DNA from: an uncultured Actinomycetes bacterium
GTDB lineage: Bacteria > Actinomycetota > Acidimicrobiia > Acidimicrobiales > RAAP-2
Length of the DNA: 64,000 nucleotides
Assembly: GCA_903871335.1 (NCBI GenBank)
Contig: CAIQGE010000010.1
Coordinates: forward strand, 101,851-165,850
Direction: 5' to 3'
The notes beneath the pieces were generated by a model. That model was not told the DNA's origin. It worked only from the letters and a program-made list of their open reading frames with translations, and ran no database searches. Every line of letters begins with the position of its first letter. Within the stretch, counting starts at the first letter, position 1. Shown here piece after piece: positions 1-7,585 of the stretch. A program made the translations under genes and the position numbers.

Positions 1-288
<288 letters not shown>

Positions 289-315
289 CTAGCACTCACC
301 TCGTGAGAGTGCTAG
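289..315. promoter_or_regulatory. CIRCE operator (HrcA-binding inverted repeat) for groEL
   Basis: The 9-bp arms CTAGCACTC and GAGTGCTAG are separated by exactly 9 nt. This matches the CIRCE consensus TTAGCACTC-N9-GAGTGCTAA except at the outermost base of each arm. It lies between the cysO-like gene and groEL, in the usual position for HrcA repression of chaperonin genes. The right half is part of a 12-nt sequence repeated 23 nt further upstream. Confidence 0.93.
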
Positions 316-329
316 CAGACGCCATACGG

Positions 330-341
330 GAGTGCTAGCAG
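330..341. repeat. Extra copy of the CIRCE half-site
   Basis: The 12-mer GAGTGCTAGCAG occurs here and again at 307-318, where it forms the right half of the CIRCE element. This copy overlaps the stop codon and the last two Cys codons of the cysO-like gene. It has no partner arm at the proper spacing, so it looks like a duplicated half-site. Confidence 0.75.
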
Positions 342-616
342 CAACCACCGGCCACGGCGGGAACCAGCGAGACGGTCTGACCGGGGCTGAGTGCCGTGTC
401 GAGCCCGTCGAGGAATCGCACGTCTTCGTCGGCCACGAAAACGTTGACAAACCGGCGAATCTGTCCGGCGTCGTCGAGCACACGCGTGGCGAGACCCGGG
501 AATTTCTCCTCCACTGCCCATATCGCCGTGCGAACGTCGGTGGCCTCCACCTGGACCTCAGCGTCGCCGCCGACAAGATTGCGCAATTGACTCGGAAGTC
601 GGACGATGACACTCAC
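335..616 (-). CDS. cysO: CysO/MoaD-family sulfur carrier protein with a C-terminal GGCC end
   Basis: This 93-residue ubiquitin-fold protein is closest by eye to mycobacterial CysO, with the shared stretch FVNVFVADEDVRFLDGL and the ending LPAVAGG-like VPAVAGG. Such carriers are thiocarboxylated on the last glycine and donate sulfur, in M. tuberculosis for cysteine synthesis. Here the diglycine (residues 90-91) is followed by two cysteines, so the thiocarboxylate could only form after the tail is removed. The GTG start at 616 has AGGAGG 7 nt upstream and overlaps the threonine synthase stop (GTGA). No JAMM protease (mec) or cysM is visible nearby. The partner PLP enzyme here is annotated as threonine synthase, an arrangement also seen in other actinobacteria near groEL. 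Confidence 0.85.
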   Translation of the reverse strand: MSVIVRLPSQLRNLVGGDAEVQVEATDVRTAIWAVEEKFPGLATRVLDDAGQIRRFVNVFVADEDVRFLDGLDTALSPGQTVSLVPAVAGGCC

Positions 617-1863
617 AGGGAAACCTCCTGGTTCGAAAGGGATGCGAGAACTGCTTCGGCGTCGGCCAGCGACGGCGAGATGGTGGCAGTGACCCGTGCG
701 GTATCCACGACTGCGTCCAGGGTCTTGAGCCCGTGACCAGAAATGATTGCCACAACGGGTCGATTCACGTCAATGGATCCACGTTGCACCAATTGGCGAA
801 GCGACGCAATGGTCACGCCGCCCGCCGTCTCCGCGAAAATTCCTTCGGTGCGAGCGAGCAGACCAATGCATTCGAGAATCTCTTCGTCGCTCACCGAGCC
901 AATGTCGCCACCACCACGGTGCACTTCGTCCAGCACGTAGGGGCCGTCGGCGGGATTCCCAATGGCCAGTGAGCGAGCAATGGTGTTGGGTCGTACCGGA
1001 CGCACCACGTTGGTGCCGTCACGGAACGCGGTGGCGACGGGTGAGCAGCCGGACGCTTGGGCGCCGAAGAGCCGAGGAGTGGGTCCTTCCGTCAGTCCGA
1101 GTTCTTCGAATTCGCGAAAGCCCTTAGCGATTTTCGTGAGCTGGCTGCCCGAGGCGACCGGCACGACCACTTGATCGGGTGTGCGCCACCCGAGTTGTTC
1201 GGCAATCTCGAAGGCGAGTGTCTTAGAGCCTTCCGCGTAGTACGCCCGAAGGTTCACGTTCACGAAAGCCCAGTCGGGATGCTCGGACACCAGTTCCGCG
1301 CACAGCCGGTTGACGTCGTCGTAGCTTCCTTCGACGCCGAGAACGATGCCACCGAAGATGGCCGTCATCGCGACCTTGGAACTCTCGAGATCCGAAGGAA
1401 TCACGGTCACGCTGGGCCACCCGATGGCGGCCGCGTGAGCGGCAACCGAGGTCGCCAAATTACCGGTCGACGCGCACGCGGCCGTCGTGAACCCGAGTCG
1501 ACGAGCGCTCGAGAGGGCCACGGAGACAACGCGGTCCTTGAATGAACCGGTGGGATTGCGGGTGTCGTCTTTGAGATACAAATCCTTGATGCCGAGCAAC
1601 GCACCCAGACGGTCGGCGCGGTGCAACGGTGTCCACCCAGCCCCGAGGTCGACCGGTGCCGCACCCGGGTCGGGCAGCAAGTCGTGATACCTCCAGATGG
1701 ATGGCGGCCCCGCCGCAATCGATTCACGCGTGACGTGACCTTTGGCCGCCACGAGGTCGTAGTCCACCTCGAGAGGCCCAAAGCACACGTCGCACACAAA
1801 GCGCGCTTCCGTGGCGTAGGACTCACCGCATTCTCGGCACTTGAGGCCAATGGCAAAACTCAT
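613..1863 (-). CDS. thrC: Threonine synthase (PLP-dependent) with N-terminal zinc ribbon
   Basis: This 416-residue fold-type II PLP enzyme would convert O-phosphohomoserine to threonine in the cytosol. An N-terminal CxxC...CxxC ribbon (CRECGE, CDVCFG) is followed by the PLP-lysine region NPTGSFKDRVV, the motif ACASTGNLATSVAAHAA, and the glycine-rich phosphate loop VPVASGSQLTK. The ATG at 1863 is chosen over one at 1878 because the GAGGGAGA ribosome-binding site lies just before it. The downstream cysO-like gene is translationally coupled by a 4-nt overlap. That pairing leaves open that the enzyme accepts sulfur from the carrier rather than acting only as ThrC. Threonine synthase remains the best family call. 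Confidence 0.9.
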   Translation of the reverse strand: MSFAIGLKCRECGESYATEARFVCDVCFGPLEVDYDLVAAKGHVTRESIAAGPPSIWRYHDLLPDPGAAPVDLGAGWTPLHRADRLGALLGIKDLYLKDDTRNPTGSFKDRVVSVALSSARRLGFTTAACASTGNLATSVAAHAAAIGWPSVTVIPSDLESSKVAMTAIFGGIVLGVEGSYDDVNRLCAELVSEHPDWAFVNVNLRAYYAEGSKTLAFEIAEQLGWRTPDQVVVPVASGSQLTKIAKGFREFEELGLTEGPTPRLFGAQASGCSPVATAFRDGTNVVRPVRPNTIARSLAIGNPADGPYVLDEVHRGGGDIGSVSDEEILECIGLLARTEGIFAETAGGVTIASLRQLVQRGSIDVNRPVVAIISGHGLKTLDAVVDTARVTATISPSLADAEAVLASLSNQEVSL

Positions 1864-2038
1864 GATCTCCCTCTTCATCGCACGGGCTTTGGCACCTGGT
1901 GTGATGAGCGGGAAGCTCTTGGATCACTCTGGTTGCCGCGACTTCACAGGGCCCGTCCCTCAGTCGCTCTTGATGTTGGGCTCCATTCTGCTCGCTGCCC
2001 GATCACTCTGTCAAGAGCAGTCGCGCTCGTCGACCCCC
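1864..2038. other. Divergent intergenic region between thrC and gpgS
   Basis: This stretch of about 175 nt separates two divergent genes. It must hold the thrC promoter. No clear inverted repeat, riboswitch-like structure or small gene with a ribosome-binding site was seen. Confidence 0.5.
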
Positions 2039-2044
2039 TAGCCT
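2039..2044 (+). promoter_or_regulatory. Leaderless -10 element TAGCCT for gpgS
   Basis: The hexamer TAGCCT ends 6 nt before the GTG start at 2051. No ribosome-binding site is present, so transcription probably begins at the start codon. Confidence 0.6.
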
Positions 2045-2050
2045 GAGTTC

Positions 2051-2836
2051 GTGTCCGTTTCCGACGTCCCCCTGTCGCTCAACGCTGCCGACTACGACGC
2101 GCTGCGTGTACTGAGCGCCAAAGGCGATGAAACGATCTCCGTGATCATTCCGGCGCAGAACGAGTCCCTCACGATTGGCGCCGTCCTCGACGCCGTACGC
2201 CACTATCGCGTCGGGAACGCGCCATTTGTGGATGAAGTCATCGTCGTCAACGACCACTCGCGCGACGACACCGCCACCGTTGCTGAGCGCCACGGAGCCC
2301 GCGTCATCGACCTCGAGGGGCCGGGGGGCAAGGGCGAGGCCATGGCCTACGGACTCGAGCGTTCGCACGGCTCGCTCGTGGTCTTCCTCGACGCCGATGT
2401 GACCAACACGACGATCGATTTCGTACCCCGCTTGGTCCAGCCGCTGCTGGAATTGCCACACATTCAGTTGGTCAAGGCCTACTACGAGCGCCCTCTGCAC
2501 AACATGCCCACGGGTGGTGGTCGCGTGACCGAACTCGCCGCGCGCCCCATTTTGTCCCTGCTATTTCCGGGTCTCGGAGAGATTCGACAGCCCCTCGCGG
2601 GAGAGACCGCGGGACGTCGTGAACTGTTCACCAAAGTTGGTTTCGAATCCGCCTACGGCGTGGAAATTGCACTCCTCATCGACGTGGCGCGCACCTTTGG
2701 AGTCTCCACGATCGCCCAAGTCGACCTCGGAATTCGACGACACCGAAACCGACCGATTGAGGAATTGCGTCCCATGTCGGTGGAGGTGCTGCGTGCGGCA
2801 CTGACCCGGTTCGGGATCACGCTCCCCGACAACTAA
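2051..2836 (+). CDS. gpgS: Glucosyl-3-phosphoglycerate synthase (GT81)
   Basis: This 261-residue glycosyltransferase (GT-A fold) transfers glucose from a nucleotide sugar to 3-phosphoglycerate. It is the first step of glucosylglycerate and methylglucose lipopolysaccharide synthesis. The sequence shows SVIIPAQNESLTIGAV at the start of the fold, the metal-binding region VVFLDADVTN (about residues 112-121), and the GpgS signature VKAYYERPL, GGGRVTELAARP, QPLAGETAGRR and YGVEIALLIDVA. The length is somewhat shorter than mycobacterial GpgS (about 320) because the C-terminus is short. The GTG start is set by the TAGCCT element 6 nt upstream. It stands alone, convergent with the next gene. Confidence 0.93.
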   Translation: MSVSDVPLSLNAADYDALRVLSAKGDETISVIIPAQNESLTIGAVLDAVRHYRVGNAPFVDEVIVVNDHSRDDTATVAERHGARVIDLEGPGGKGEAMAYGLERSHGSLVVFLDADVTNTTIDFVPRLVQPLLELPHIQLVKAYYERPLHNMPTGGGRVTELAARPILSLLFPGLGEIRQPLAGETAGRRELFTKVGFESAYGVEIALLIDVARTFGVSTIAQVDLGIRRHRNRPIEELRPMSVEVLRAALTRFGITLPDN

Positions 2837-3373
2837 TTAGTTCTTGACCGCGTCCGGACCGAGGATGACAATGACGTCGTCTCCCGCGATGTTCGCAATA
2901 GGAGCTGCGGAGCCGAGTGGTCGTAGCGCGGACGTGGTCGCGTTGACGGGACCAGCGATCTCGGCGGCGGCCCACTCAAATCCGGGTCGGTAGTAGATCT
3001 CGGTGGCGACGACACGAGGACCGTTGGCCGGTGGCAGCACGTTCCAATTCAGCGTTTGAAGGTTGTCGGAATAGGTCTTCGCAAGACCCGGGACACTGGT
3101 GCCGTTGGCGACCTGAACCCGAACGGATTGACGCGGTACGTGTTGTGGCGGCAAGGTCGTTGTCGGCAGAGTCGAGGTCACGCCGGGGGGTAGTTGTCCC
3201 GCCACACTCACCGGAGAGACGTAGTGGGCAACAAGGATGAGCGAACCCACGAACAGGACCAGCAAGAGAAGGGCGATCTGCGGGCGCGGCTGGTAATGCG
3301 ATCCGCCGCCACGCGTGCGAGGAGACTCGTCGGCGGTATCGAAGAAATCACCCTCGGCGGTGCCATCAGTCAT
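2837..3373 (-). CDS. LytR_C domain membrane protein
   Basis: This 178-residue protein has a short cytoplasmic N-terminus, one membrane segment (IALLLLVLFVGSLILVAHYV), a Pro/Thr-rich linker and a C-terminal LytR_C domain (VRVQVANGTSVPGLAKTYSD through DDVIVILGPDA). LytR_C domains follow LytR-CpsA-Psr phosphotransferases and also occur alone on membrane anchors in actinobacteria. The function of the stand-alone form is not well defined and is probably linked to the cell envelope. ATG 3373 is preferred over GTG 3394 because a TAGGCT element ends 7 nt before it. Confidence 0.8.
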   Translation of the reverse strand: MTDGTAEGDFFDTADESPRTRGGGSHYQPRPQIALLLLVLFVGSLILVAHYVSPVSVAGQLPPGVTSTLPTTTLPPQHVPRQSVRVQVANGTSVPGLAKTYSDNLQTLNWNVLPPANGPRVVATEIYYRPGFEWAAAEIAGPVNATTSALRPLGSAAPIANIAGDDVIVILGPDAVKN

Positions 3374-3380
3374 CCGAAAC

Positions 3381-3386
3381 AGCCTA
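3381..3386 (-). promoter_or_regulatory. Leaderless -10 element TAGGCT for the LytR_C gene
   Basis: TAGGCT on the minus strand lies 7 nt before ATG 3373, with no ribosome-binding site between. Confidence 0.55.
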
Positions 3387-3561
3387 GGTCTCACGAGTAG
3401 TCCGCGACGGGCGTTGCTCGATGATTATGCGACCTCGGCGCCGACTCGTACGAGGAACCCAGCGATAACCACGACTTCGAAAGTCGCGATGCGGACCTTC
3501 GCCCGTGCCCCGTACCGGTTGCGGAAACGCCGGCAAAAGTGAGCCCACGGGAGGTCCGTCG

Positions 3562-3567
3562 TATAAT
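3562..3567 (+). promoter_or_regulatory. Candidate -10 box TATAAT upstream of tRNA-Thr
   Basis: A perfect TATAAT lies about 80 nt before tRNA-Thr(TGT). No convincing -35 was seen. It would give a short 5' leader that RNA processing would remove. Confidence 0.5.
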
Positions 3568-3648
3568 TGACACCCAACGGAGTTGTGAGTGCATTTCCGT
3601 CTGGAACCGGCTCACGCGGGCTTCACGCTCAACACGCACTCCAATGAC

Positions 3649-3722
3649 GCCGGTGTGGCGCAGTCTGGCAGCGCAGGCGATTTGTAATCGTCAGGTCGTG
3701 GGTTCGAATCCCTCCACCGGCT
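3649..3722 (+). tRNA. tRNA-Thr (anticodon TGT)
   Basis: The cloverleaf is complete: acceptor GCCGGTG pairs with CACCGGC, the anticodon loop is TTTGTAA with anticodon TGT (reads ACA), and the T loop is TTCGAAT. The T stem GTGGG/CCCTC has one T-T mismatch and the anticodon stem has one G-T pair. No CCA is encoded. Confidence 0.93.
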
Positions 3723-3984
3723 CTCATAGTTCAGGTCCACATCATTGGGGCTCTTCTGCCAACCACGTCGGTGCTCACCATCACAGCGGATCTCCTAACC
3801 CAGCCTGATCTACATCGCCGTGAGAAGTGTGTTGAGCAGAAACATCTCAAGGGCATTCGATCGAGCCAGCCACGTGGCCAACGAGTTCATAAGTTCTCTG
3901 AGTCCTCGAAGAAACGGAGGAAGTTCGAGGACTCGCTGGTATTTTGAGTATGAAGCATTCGTCTTCGCACCAAGGGAGAAGCCT
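3723..3984 (+). other. Intergenic leader before the YVTN-repeat gene
   Basis: This stretch of about 260 nt between tRNA-Thr and the YVTN-repeat gene is less GC-rich than its surroundings. It holds the perfect 11-bp inverted repeat listed separately. The open frame that starts at 3820 is not taken as coding because the signal peptide and ribosome-binding site fix the start at 3985. Confidence 0.55.
3900..3934. repeat. Perfect 11-bp inverted repeat in the leader of the YVTN-repeat gene
   Basis: GAGTCCTCGAA at 3900-3910 pairs perfectly with TTCGAGGACTC at 3924-3934 around a 13-nt purine-rich loop that contains GGAGGAAG. It could be a terminator for upstream transcription without a T-run, an mRNA hairpin or an operator. 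Confidence 0.7.
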
Positions 3985-6120
3985 ATGAAGCGCAGCAGAC
4001 ATGGGCTCGTCGCCCGCGGATGTTCCGTCGTTACGGCACTTGTCGTGAGCGTGAGCGCTCTTCCCTTGCTCGTGTCGGGGCCAGCCGATGCCGCCACGAT
4101 CACGCTCACGGGCACCACGACGGGCATCGCCTTTGACTCGTCGGTCGGTCTGGCGTTCGCCATCAATCAACACAGCCGCCTCGTCAACGTCGTCAACGAA
4201 TCAGCCAACACCGTGTTCACGCACATTCGTGTTGGCGCGTACCCGGTCGCCGTCGCGAGCAATCCCACGACGAGAACCGAATATGTGGCCATTGGCGCCC
4301 AGAAATTGTTGGACGTCATCAACGGCACCTCGTTGACCGTGACCCGCGCTCTTCATTTGACGTCGCGCCCCAGTGCTCTCACGGTGGACACTGCCACCAA
4401 CACCGTCGTGGTGGCGAGCGCAACGGGCCGCACTCTGACCTTGATCAATGGCGCGACCAAGCGCGTCCTGCGTACGGTGAAGGTCCCCGCCGGCATGACT
4501 GGTCTTGCCATTAACACCGCGACGTCAACTATCTACGCCACCTTCGGTGGCTCCAATGCTCTCGAGGTCTTCGACGAGAATTCCGGGGCGCTCGAGTCGA
4601 CACTCACCGTCGGTAGTGATCCCGTCGCCGTGGGCGTCAACGACAGTAGCAACACGGTTTACGTCGTGAATCATGTGTCACGCACCCTGTCGGTTATCAA
4701 TGGCGTCACGCGCACCCTCACCGCGACGGTGACCGTGGGCAATAACCCCATTGCGATGGTGGTCGATCAGACGGGCAACCACGTCTACGTGATTTCGAAG
4801 AACGTGGCCCAGATCACAGAGATTGACAGTATGACGAATGCGCTTCGCGGCACGATCGTTACGCCCTTTGCTCCCACCGCCGTAGATATCGACGAGTCCG
4901 ATGGACTTCTCTACGCCGGTGGTGCGACGAGCTCAACCTTGTTTTCGGTCAGCACCGTGGCCGGAACAATTCGTGGGGCGATCACGGTCGGCTCGCACCC
5001 TTCCGCGGTCGCGGTGGACAGGGCGACCAACCAAATGTACGTCGCCAACCTCGCCGACGACACCGTGTCCCAAATCGACCTCGCGACCAACGCGGTGGTG
5101 GCCACCATCGGCGTGGGCAGTGGGCCGATTGCCCTGGCCGTCAACGACTCGTCAGATCAGATCTACGTCGCGAACCGGACTGACGCATCCGTCTCGGTGA
5201 TTAACGGCGCGACCGGGGTAGTTTCCGCCACGGTGCGACTACCGGGAACTCCCTCGGGTGTTGCTGTCGACCACACGAGTGGTGCGCTCTACGTCACCGA
5301 TACCAGCAATGGTGCGCTGGACGTGATTGACCCGCACACCGATTCGGTCACGGCGAGCATCCGCGTCGGGAATCAACCCTCTGCCGTCGCGGTGAGCGAC
5401 CACCCGCACGCGGTCTACGTCGCCAATTCCACCGACGATACGGTGAGCGTCGTTAATCCGACCGCGGACACGGTGACAACCACCGTGAACGTCGGTAACG
5501 ATCCCGTGTCGATCGCCGCCAGTCCGGACAGCAACCAGGTCTACGTCGCGAACGCATCATCCGGCACAGTCTCGGTCGTGGACACACAAACGAATCTCGT
5601 CACCAACGTCGTCAACGTTGCCGCCACTCCCACCGCGGTGGTGGTGAACAGTACCGATCACACCGTCGACGTGATTGATCACAATGGCAACCTCGTCACG
5701 ATCGACGCCACTACCAACAACGTCCTGACCGCGTACCTGGAAAACGGCGACGACGTGGCCCTGGCCGCGGTGCCGGCCAGCGGCAATTTCTACGTCATTG
5801 ATGGCACCGCCGGCATCGTTCGTCTCATTGGTGACGGTATGTTCCCCGGCACCCCCGTGGTCACCCGAGTGACGCGCACGAACTCGTCGGTGACGGTGAA
5901 CTGGACCGCGCCCACTTCAGGCCCGGTCGCGACCGCGTATCTCGTCATCGCGCGTTCGGCCCGCGGGTACCGGACGACCGCGGTCCCCGGATCGATCGTG
6001 AACGCCACCGTCAGCGGACTGCGTGCCGGCACCAAATATCAGATCACGGTGGTGGCGCAATCGTCCCGAGATTCCGGCACACCCTCGACGCCCGTGAGCG
6101 TCACGACCCGAACGCACTAG
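3985..6120 (+). CDS. Secreted YVTN beta-propeller repeat protein with C-terminal fibronectin type III domain
   Basis: This 711-residue protein has a Sec signal peptide (VVTALVVSVSALPLLVSGPADA, probable cleavage after ADA). It is followed by about 14 repeats of roughly 42 residues with the pattern VGxxPxAVAV...NxVYVAN..DxTVSVI, typical of YVTN/YncE-type propellers. The last 90 residues (from about PVVTRVTRTNSSVTV) form a fibronectin type III domain. It is exported and likely cell-surface or extracellular, where such proteins bind ligands or other proteins. No sorting signal or membrane anchor is visible. ATG 3985 is set by AAGGGAGAA 4 nt upstream and by the signal peptide. The substrate is unknown. 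Confidence 0.85.
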   Translation: MKRSRHGLVARGCSVVTALVVSVSALPLLVSGPADAATITLTGTTTGIAFDSSVGLAFAINQHSRLVNVVNESANTVFTHIRVGAYPVAVASNPTTRTEYVAIGAQKLLDVINGTSLTVTRALHLTSRPSALTVDTATNTVVVASATGRTLTLINGATKRVLRTVKVPAGMTGLAINTATSTIYATFGGSNALEVFDENSGALESTLTVGSDPVAVGVNDSSNTVYVVNHVSRTLSVINGVTRTLTATVTVGNNPIAMVVDQTGNHVYVISKNVAQITEIDSMTNALRGTIVTPFAPTAVDIDESDGLLYAGGATSSTLFSVSTVAGTIRGAITVGSHPSAVAVDRATNQMYVANLADDTVSQIDLATNAVVATIGVGSGPIALAVNDSSDQIYVANRTDASVSVINGATGVVSATVRLPGTPSGVAVDHTSGALYVTDTSNGALDVIDPHTDSVTASIRVGNQPSAVAVSDHPHAVYVANSTDDTVSVVNPTADTVTTTVNVGNDPVSIAASPDSNQVYVANASSGTVSVVDTQTNLVTNVVNVAATPTAVVVNSTDHTVDVIDHNGNLVTIDATTNNVLTAYLENGDDVALAAVPASGNFYVIDGTAGIVRLIGDGMFPGTPVVTRVTRTNSSVTVNWTAPTSGPVATAYLVIARSARGYRTTAVPGSIVNATVSGLRAGTKYQITVVAQSSRDSGTPSTPVSVTTRTH

Positions 6121-6125
6121 TCCCA

Positions 6126-6154
6126 CCCATCTGCGGCCACTTTCCGCAGATGGG
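6126..6154. terminator. Hairpin terminator after the YVTN-repeat gene
   Basis: CCCATCTGCGG and CCGCAGATGGG form a perfect 11-bp stem around a 7-nt loop, 6 nt after the stop codon. There is no T-run, as is common for actinobacterial terminators. Confidence 0.75.
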
Positions 6155-6258
6155 ACCCGGAGCCTCTGCCCCTTGAGGCGTGCGTTGATCTCGACCCGAC
6201 GAGCAGCCCACCGGTCCACGACCGTGAGGACCATCTCGCCGTCGGTCAGAATGGACGC

Positions 6259-6714
6259 ATGCGTCTTCCCAAAGGTCCCTCTAGTTCCCTCAAGGAATTC
6301 CGAGAGTTCGCCCTGCGCGCCAACGCCGTCGATCTGGCCATTGCGGTCGCACTCGGTGCGGCGTTCACGGCGGTCGTGAATTCGGTAGTCAAGAACCTCT
6401 TCACGCCGATCATCGGCGCCATCCTCAAGGTGGACTTCTCCAGCCTGAAGTTCACGATCAACGGCAGCGACTTTGTCTACGGCGAAGTCATCAACGCGTT
6501 GATTTCATTTCTCGTGGTCGCCTTCGCGCTGTTTTATTTTGTGGTCAAGCCCATGAACGCGCTGCGTCGCCGCTTCGGACTCGGCGGTGACGCCTCACCC
6601 GCGGTGGCGCCGTGCCCGGCCTGTCGCACGGCCATCGTGATCGAGGCGCGCCGCTGTCCCGCGTGCACCGAAGTCCTCAGCGAACAATGGTCGGTCGACG
6701 CGGACGCGTCATAG
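6259..6714 (+). CDS. mscL: Large-conductance mechanosensitive channel MscL with zinc-ribbon tail
   Basis: This 151-residue inner-membrane channel releases osmolytes on hypo-osmotic shock. The conserved N-terminal amphipathic part and first helix (EFREFALRANAVDLAIAVAL) and a second helix (ALISFLVVAFALFYFVV) are clear. The usual C-terminal helix is replaced by a CPAC...CPAC module (Cys 119, 122, 133 and 136) that looks like a small zinc ribbon. Such tails occur in some actinobacterial MscL proteins, and their role is unknown. ATG 6259 has no clear ribosome-binding site. CAGAAT lies 6 nt upstream, a one-base variant of the TAnnnT leaderless pattern used elsewhere in the window. Confidence 0.92.
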   Translation: MRLPKGPSSSLKEFREFALRANAVDLAIAVALGAAFTAVVNSVVKNLFTPIIGAILKVDFSSLKFTINGSDFVYGEVINALISFLVVAFALFYFVVKPMNALRRRFGLGGDASPAVAPCPACRTAIVIEARRCPACTEVLSEQWSVDADAS

Positions 6715-6745
6715 TGCCGTGCGGTAGGCGCGTGGTCGACGTTGT

Positions 6746-7585
6746 TCAGCGAGAGCGTTCGCGGCGCTGACGCGCTACCTCGAAAGCCGCCACCGACGCC
6801 GCGACGCCCGCGTTGAGCGACGAGATTGCACCGATTTGTGGGATCGACACGATGGCCTGGCAACGCTTACGAGTGAGAGGCGTCAGACCACTCTGTTCGC
6901 CACCCACGACCAGCGCCACCGGCACGCTGCCGAGATCGAGGTCGTAGAGAGAATCCGTCGCTTCGCCGGCGAGTCCCACCGTCAAAATCCCTGCCTTGTT
7001 CAGCCGGTCAATGGCCGTCGGCACACCGCCCACTTCCGCGAAGGTCAGGTACTCAACTGCGCCCGCCGCCGTCTTGGTGACCGCGGGGGTGATGCGCGCG
7101 GAGCGGTGGCGGGGAAGGACGACCGAGGTCACGCCCGCGCCGTCGGCACTCCGCAAAATCGCCCCGAGATTGCGAGGGTCGGTGACGCCGTCGGCGACGA
7201 GCAAGAAGGGGTGGCCCTCAATGACGTCTTCGAGCGCGACGGAACGCAACTTTTCGGCGAAGGCCACGACTCCCTGGTGACCTTCGGTACGAGCCTCGCG
7301 GTCGAGTCGCGCGTGTGAGACGAATTGCACCGGCACGCGCACGCGACGAGCGAGATCTTCAATTTCGTCCAAGATGGCCGCCGGATCCAGCATTTCGGCG
7401 ATCAGAATGCGGCGAACGTTGCGCCTCTTGGCGCGCAACAGCTCGAGGACCGCCTGACGACCCTCCACTTGTTCACCACCTAAACCTTCGGGGGTGTTGC
7501 GACGTGGAGCATCGGGACGAGCGCCGCGAGCGGGCGGACGCCGCGGCGGAACACCCTTCGAGCGAGGAGCGGGTCGCGGGGTCAT
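6746..7585 (-). CDS. rlmB: 23S rRNA (guanosine-2'-O-)-methyltransferase, TrmH/SpoU family
   Basis: This 279-residue SPOUT methyltransferase modifies a ribose in 23S rRNA using S-adenosylmethionine. An Arg/Pro-rich N-terminal tail of about 40 residues precedes the substrate-binding domain (GRQAVLELLRAKRRNVRRI). The knotted catalytic domain follows, with motifs DGVTDPRNLGAILRSADGAG, LVVGGEQSGLTPLTRKRC and IPQIGAISSLNAGVAASV. The basic tail is typical of actinobacterial homologues and probably binds RNA. ATG 7585 overlaps the ispF stop (ATGA), so it is coupled to the ispD-ispF pair. The exact target nucleotide (RlmB G2251 or another) cannot be told from the sequence. Confidence 0.88.
   Translation of the reverse strand: MTPRPAPRSKGVPPRRPPARGARPDAPRRNTPEGLGGEQVEGRQAVLELLRAKRRNVRRILIAEMLDPAAILDEIEDLARRVRVPVQFVSHARLDREARTEGHQGVVAFAEKLRSVALEDVIEGHPFLLVADGVTDPRNLGAILRSADGAGVTSVVLPRHRSARITPAVTKTAAGAVEYLTFAEVGGVPTAIDRLNKAGILTVGLAGEATDSLYDLDLGSVPVALVVGGEQSGLTPLTRKRCQAIVSIPQIGAISSLNAGVAASVAAFEVARQRRERSR

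Noticed and set aside
3539..3808. Plus-strand open frame across tRNA-Thr(TGT)
   Set aside because: It reads through the tRNA gene, and its translation there is the usual artefact of tRNA sequence.
3820..3984. Upstream extension of the YVTN-repeat gene
   Set aside because: The ribosome-binding site and signal peptide set the start at 3985, and the extension would place a signal peptide in the middle.
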